DNA of 6,579 nt from Bacillota bacterium (GTDB lineage: Bacteria; Bacillota; Bacilli; Lactobacillales; Streptococcaceae). Positions 4,050 to 6,579 of this stretch are shown one piece after another. The position numbers and the translations under genes are program-made. How positions within the stretch are numbered: the stretch's first letter is position 1; the number at the start of each line of letters is the position of its first letter. The stretch spans positions 1-6,579 of the forward strand of contig JAJXWC010000127.1 in assembly GCA_021781855.1 (NCBI GenBank). Reading direction: 5' to 3'. The notes beneath the pieces are model-generated. The model had not been told where the DNA came from. It saw only the letters and a program-made list of their open reading frames with translations, and ran no database searches.

Positions 4050-6314
4050 TCACTTCAATGTCGCTTTGACATTTTGCGAGGCTTGAACAAGATTTTTGAG
4101 ACTGGCAATAGTTTCCTCGTTGCGCCGTGTTTTTAGACCGCAATCTGGATTTATCCAAACTCTTTCTTGAGGAATAATTTCCAAAATCGCTAGGATAGCA
4201 CGTTCAATTTCGGAAGTGCTTGGCACGCGCGGTGAATGAATATCATAAACACCTGGTCCAACTGCTGTTTCAAAATGATTAACTTGCAAAGCCTTTAAAA
4301 TCTCTAACGATGAACGGCTGGCTTCAAATGAAATAACATCTGCATCAAGTGCATCAATCGCTTTGATAATATCGTCAAATTCACTGTAGCACATGTGTGT
4401 ATGAATCTGTGTCGTTTCTTGCACACCCGAATGGGTCAAGCGAAAAGCAGGAATTGCCCAATCCAAATACTCAGAATACCAATCTGACTGGCGCAGCGGC
4501 AATTTTTCGCGCAAAGCTGCTTCATCAATTTGGATAATCTTTAAGCCTGCAGTTTCAAGGTCAAGCACCTCATCACGAATTGCAAGTGCAATTTGTGTGG
4601 CTTGCGTTTTTGTGTCAATGTCCTCACGCGGAAATGACCAGTTCAAAATCGTAATTGGCCCTGTCAGCATCGCTTTCATCGGCTTTTTTGTCAAAGTCTG
4701 TGCATAGGCCGAGGTTTCTACTGTAATCGGATGCTCACGGCTGATGTCTGAAAAGATAATCGGTGGTTTCACACAACGTGTTCCGTAAGATTGAACCCAT
4801 GCAAATTTTGTAAAAATATAGCCCTTGAGATTTTCGCCGAAATATTCCACCATATCATTACGTTCAAATTCGCCGTGAACAAGAACATCAAGACCCAAAT
4901 CTTCCTGCAGTTTTACAACTTCCTGAAAGAAAATTTTGAGTTGCGCTTCGTATTCCGCCTTGCTGACTTCTCCTGTTCGATATTTTTTGCGATTGGCACG
5001 AACTTCTGGGGTTTGCGGGAAAGAACCAATCGTCGTTGTCGGCAAAAGGGGAAGCTGCAAGGCTTTCTGCTGTGCAATAAACCGCTCATTGCGTTCTGGC
5101 TGGCGCACATAGTCTTGACCTGACAATTTCGCCAAACGCTCTTGGACGGTCAAATCTGTCGCACGTTTGAAATTCTGATGTAGGGTTTGATTGACGGTCA
5201 AAATCTCAGGCTCCGCACGCTTTTCATAGAGCGCAGAAAGTTCTTGAAGTTCCGTCAATTTTTCCTCAGCAAAAGCAAAATGTGCGGTAATTTCAGGCGA
5301 AAGTTTCTGTTCGGCAGCTACTGTATAAGGGACGTGAAGCAGAGAGCAAGAGGTTGAAAGTACAAGATTTGTCGTATTTTTCTTTAGCGAGTCTAACTGC
5401 TGCAAAGTTTTCTCATAATTATTTCGCCAAATATTTTTTCCGTTGACAAGCCCCGCAAATAAAATTTTATCCGCAGCAAACCCTTGTTTTTTGACCAAAT
5501 CAAATGACGCTTTTCCTTCAACAAAATCAAGCCCAATTCCGTCAAAATCAAGTTCCTGCAATTTTCCATAAATATCTCGAACATCACCAAAATAAGTCTG
5601 CAGAAGAATTTTGACCCCGCCTTTTTGTTTCAAAATAGACTGATAAATCTTGTCAAAAAGCTGAATATCTTCTTCTGTCAAATCTTTGACAAGTGCTGGT
5701 TCATCAATTTGAACCCATTTTGCTCCAAGTTTTGATAAACGACTGATGACTTGACCATATACTGTCGCAATTTCTTCGGCAAAATCTTCAGCTACTTTTG
5801 TCTGATAAGCTGCCAGCTTCAAGAAAGTAAAAGGCCCAATAATCACAGGTTTAGTCAAAATCCCTTCAGCCTGCGCTTCTTGAAATTCATCAAAAATCTT
5901 GTTTCCTTTGAGTGAAAAATGCACTTCATCAGTAATTTCGGGCACAAGATAATGATAATTCGTATTGAACCATTTGCGCAACGAAAGCGCCTTGACATCC
6001 CCTTGTTTCCCTTGATAACCTTTTGCTAATGCGAAAGTCGTATCCAGCTCATCTAATTGTAAATCACGATAACGCTGAGGCACAATATCTAGCAAAACAG
6101 CAGTATCAAGAAAAGTATCATAAAAGGAAAAATCATTTGATGCAATGAAATCCAATCCCGCCTCTGCCTGTTTTTTCCAATGTTTTATCTTGAGTTCGTG
6201 AGCATTTTTCAAAAGCTCTGTCTGCGTCAAATCACCTTTAAAGTATGCTTCTGTCCAGAATTTTAATTCTCGTTTTTCACCAATGCGCGGATAGCCGATA
6301 ACTGAAGTTGCCAT
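4050..6314 (-). CDS. metE: Cobalamin-independent methionine synthase (5-methyltetrahydropteroyltriglutamate-homocysteine methyltransferase)
   Basis: A cytosolic zinc enzyme of 754 residues, full length for the family, that methylates homocysteine to methionine without vitamin B12. The N-terminal barrel starts VIGYPRIGEKRELK (5-18) and binds the polyglutamyl folate. The C-terminal catalytic barrel starts near TTTIGSFPQT (426-435). The zinc ligands are all present: H640 and C642 (HTHMCYSEF), E664 (SFEAS) and C725 (NPDCGLKTR). The conserved acid is at D598 (IQIDEAALRE), and the GPGVYDIHSPR loop carries H693. The start ATG at 6314 has AGGAG at 6321-6325 with a 6-nt gap. It is the first gene of a metE-metF unit. 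Its usual upstream control region is not visible: an element end begins at 6334, only 20 bp before the start codon, and I see no promoter, SAM riboswitch or T-box between that point and the window edge. Confidence 0.98.
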   Translation of the reverse strand: MATSVIGYPRIGEKRELKFWTEAYFKGDLTQTELLKNAHELKIKHWKKQAEAGLDFIASNDFSFYDTFLDTAVLLDIVPQRYRDLQLDELDTTFALAKGYQGKQGDVKALSLRKWFNTNYHYLVPEITDEVHFSLKGNKIFDEFQEAQAEGILTKPVIIGPFTFLKLAAYQTKVAEDFAEEIATVYGQVISRLSKLGAKWVQIDEPALVKDLTEEDIQLFDKIYQSILKQKGGVKILLQTYFGDVRDIYGKLQELDFDGIGLDFVEGKASFDLVKKQGFAADKILFAGLVNGKNIWRNNYEKTLQQLDSLKKNTTNLVLSTSCSLLHVPYTVAAEQKLSPEITAHFAFAEEKLTELQELSALYEKRAEPEILTVNQTLHQNFKRATDLTVQERLAKLSGQDYVRQPERNERFIAQQKALQLPLLPTTTIGSFPQTPEVRANRKKYRTGEVSKAEYEAQLKIFFQEVVKLQEDLGLDVLVHGEFERNDMVEYFGENLKGYIFTKFAWVQSYGTRCVKPPIIFSDISREHPITVETSAYAQTLTKKPMKAMLTGPITILNWSFPREDIDTKTQATQIALAIRDEVLDLETAGLKIIQIDEAALREKLPLRQSDWYSEYLDWAIPAFRLTHSGVQETTQIHTHMCYSEFDDIIKAIDALDADVISFEASRSSLEILKALQVNHFETAVGPGVYDIHSPRVPSTSEIERAILAILEIIPQERVWINPDCGLKTRRNEETIASLKNLVQASQNVKATLK

Positions 6315-6333
6315 AATGTTCTCCTAGTAGTAA

Positions 6334-6560
6334 GTTTATCTCAGCAGTGCGTACTAATCCCCCACCTCTGAGCACATGTATCCACGACTAAAGTCACAAG
6401 GCGATGAGATAAGCAACACTAAGCTTCGAATTTCATTGGACTGCCCGGTCAGCCGCTTTATCAGTGGCTCGACTTCTTGGACAGGGTAAACTCACATCAA
6501 AGGCATTAAGCAGACCGTTGCTTACAGGTCGCTTAGTTGCTTCACCAAGAGGTTTACCCT
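6334..6560 (-). ncRNA. Putative omega/reRNA-like structured RNA
   Basis: The minus-strand sequence can fold into a multibranched RNA. A perfect 9-bp closing stem pairs AGGGTAAAC (6552-6560) with GTTTACCCT (6483-6491). Inside it TAAGC+GACC (6527-6535) pairs with GGTC+GCTTA (6507-6516). Then come an AGCC/GGCT hairpin (about 6450-6470) and the outer stem TTATCTC/GAGATAA (6336-6342 with 6405-6411). RNAs of this kind overlap tnpB 3' ends in IS200/IS605 elements, and their last bases, outside the element, serve as guide. Here the guide would be the bases just below 6334, the metE ribosome-binding region. Stems were found by eye; no folding was run. Confidence 0.4.
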
Positions 6561-6579
6561 AAATTCAGTAGGAATGCAA
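6334..6579 (-). mobile_element. Right end of an IS200/IS605-type (TnpB-linked) element, continuing off the window
   Basis: Starting at 6334 the sequence matches the element copy at 1781-1853 in opposite orientation: ACTGCTGAGATAAAC ends both, and the GAAATTCGAAGCTTAGTG block recurs. The boundary is sharp: homology stops at GAGATAAAC, and the metE ribosome binding site follows 8 bp later. TTATCTC and GAGATAA form the outer stem of the terminal imperfect palindrome. The region has no long open frame. One frame is open from the window edge for 18 codons and stops at a TAA; it is too short to identify as a TnpB C-terminus. The IS200/IS605 assignment rests on the palindromic end, the copies elsewhere and the structured RNA region, and is inferred. 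Confidence 0.52.

Noticed and set aside
3883..4158. 91-residue open frame on the minus strand overlapping the metE end and the intergenic region
   Set aside because: It overlaps metE out of frame, has no ribosome binding site, and its second half coincides with the repeat element, which explains its similarity to the frame upstream of metE.
6522..6579. Short frame open to the window edge, as a possible TnpB C-terminus
   Set aside because: Only 18 codons before a TAA, with no zinc-finger or DRDVNA-type motif. It cannot be supported from this window.
6315..6579. SAM riboswitch, SMK box, cobalamin riboswitch or T-box in front of metE
   Set aside because: None of the conserved cores is present (no T-box GGGTGG.ACC motif, no SAM-I or cobalamin box). 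The structured RNA instead recurs as repeats beside other genes.
6334..6579. Group II intron, tmRNA or RNase P RNA fragment
   Set aside because: No domain V hairpin, tag frame or RNase P core signature. Repeated ends in the same window fit a mobile element better.

Overview
The window looks like a chromosomal segment of a Lactococcus-type lactic acid bacterium. The evidence is: a tRNA operon of seven tRNAs plus a lone 5S rRNA (Glu-Ser-fMet-Phe-Gly-Ile-5S-Asn) whose promoter has an AGTT box exactly 5 bp upstream of the -35, as I recall being described for lactococcal stable-RNA promoters; tRNA genes without encoded CCA ends; a near-consensus CcpA cre site; and strong GGAG ribosome binding sites. 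The exact species cannot be settled by eye.

All recognisable genes lie on the minus strand, so the natural reading runs from high to low coordinates. (1) 6334-6579: the right end and a highly structured RNA region of what looks like an IS200/IS605-type (TnpB-linked) element, abutting the metE ribosome binding site. (2) 4050-6314: metE, cobalamin-independent methionine synthase. (3) 3836-4049: an intergenic stretch holding a diverged copy of the same element end. (4) 2984-3835: metF, methylenetetrahydrofolate reductase, then a strong terminator. (5) 1884-2918: the tRNA/5S operon with its own promoter and terminator, containing a broken second copy of the tRNA-Phe 5' half. (6) 748-1716: a membrane-anchored NodB-type polysaccharide deacetylase whose leader carries a third, very compact copy of the element (a hairpin plus the right end, about 115 bp). 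(7) 1-590: the 5' part of a mannitol-type PTS EIIC gene (mtlA-like), with promoter, cre site and an upstream 13-bp palindrome.

MetF makes 5-methyl-THF and MetE uses its polyglutamate form to methylate homocysteine, so the pair forms the last step of B12-independent methionine synthesis. The mannitol PTS gene starts a separate, catabolite-controlled unit. The deacetylase is a cell-envelope enzyme with its own extended -10 promoter.

The most unusual signal is the three-copy repeat family (about 1738-1853, 3922-4014, 6334-6579). Each copy sits in the leader of a gene, or between two genes. The longest copy can form a multibranched RNA closed by a perfect 9-bp stem, as expected for an omega/reRNA scaffold of a TnpB element. 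If so, the flanking 'guide' of that RNA would be the metE ribosome-binding region. No TnpB protein is visible inside the window, so this remains an inference.
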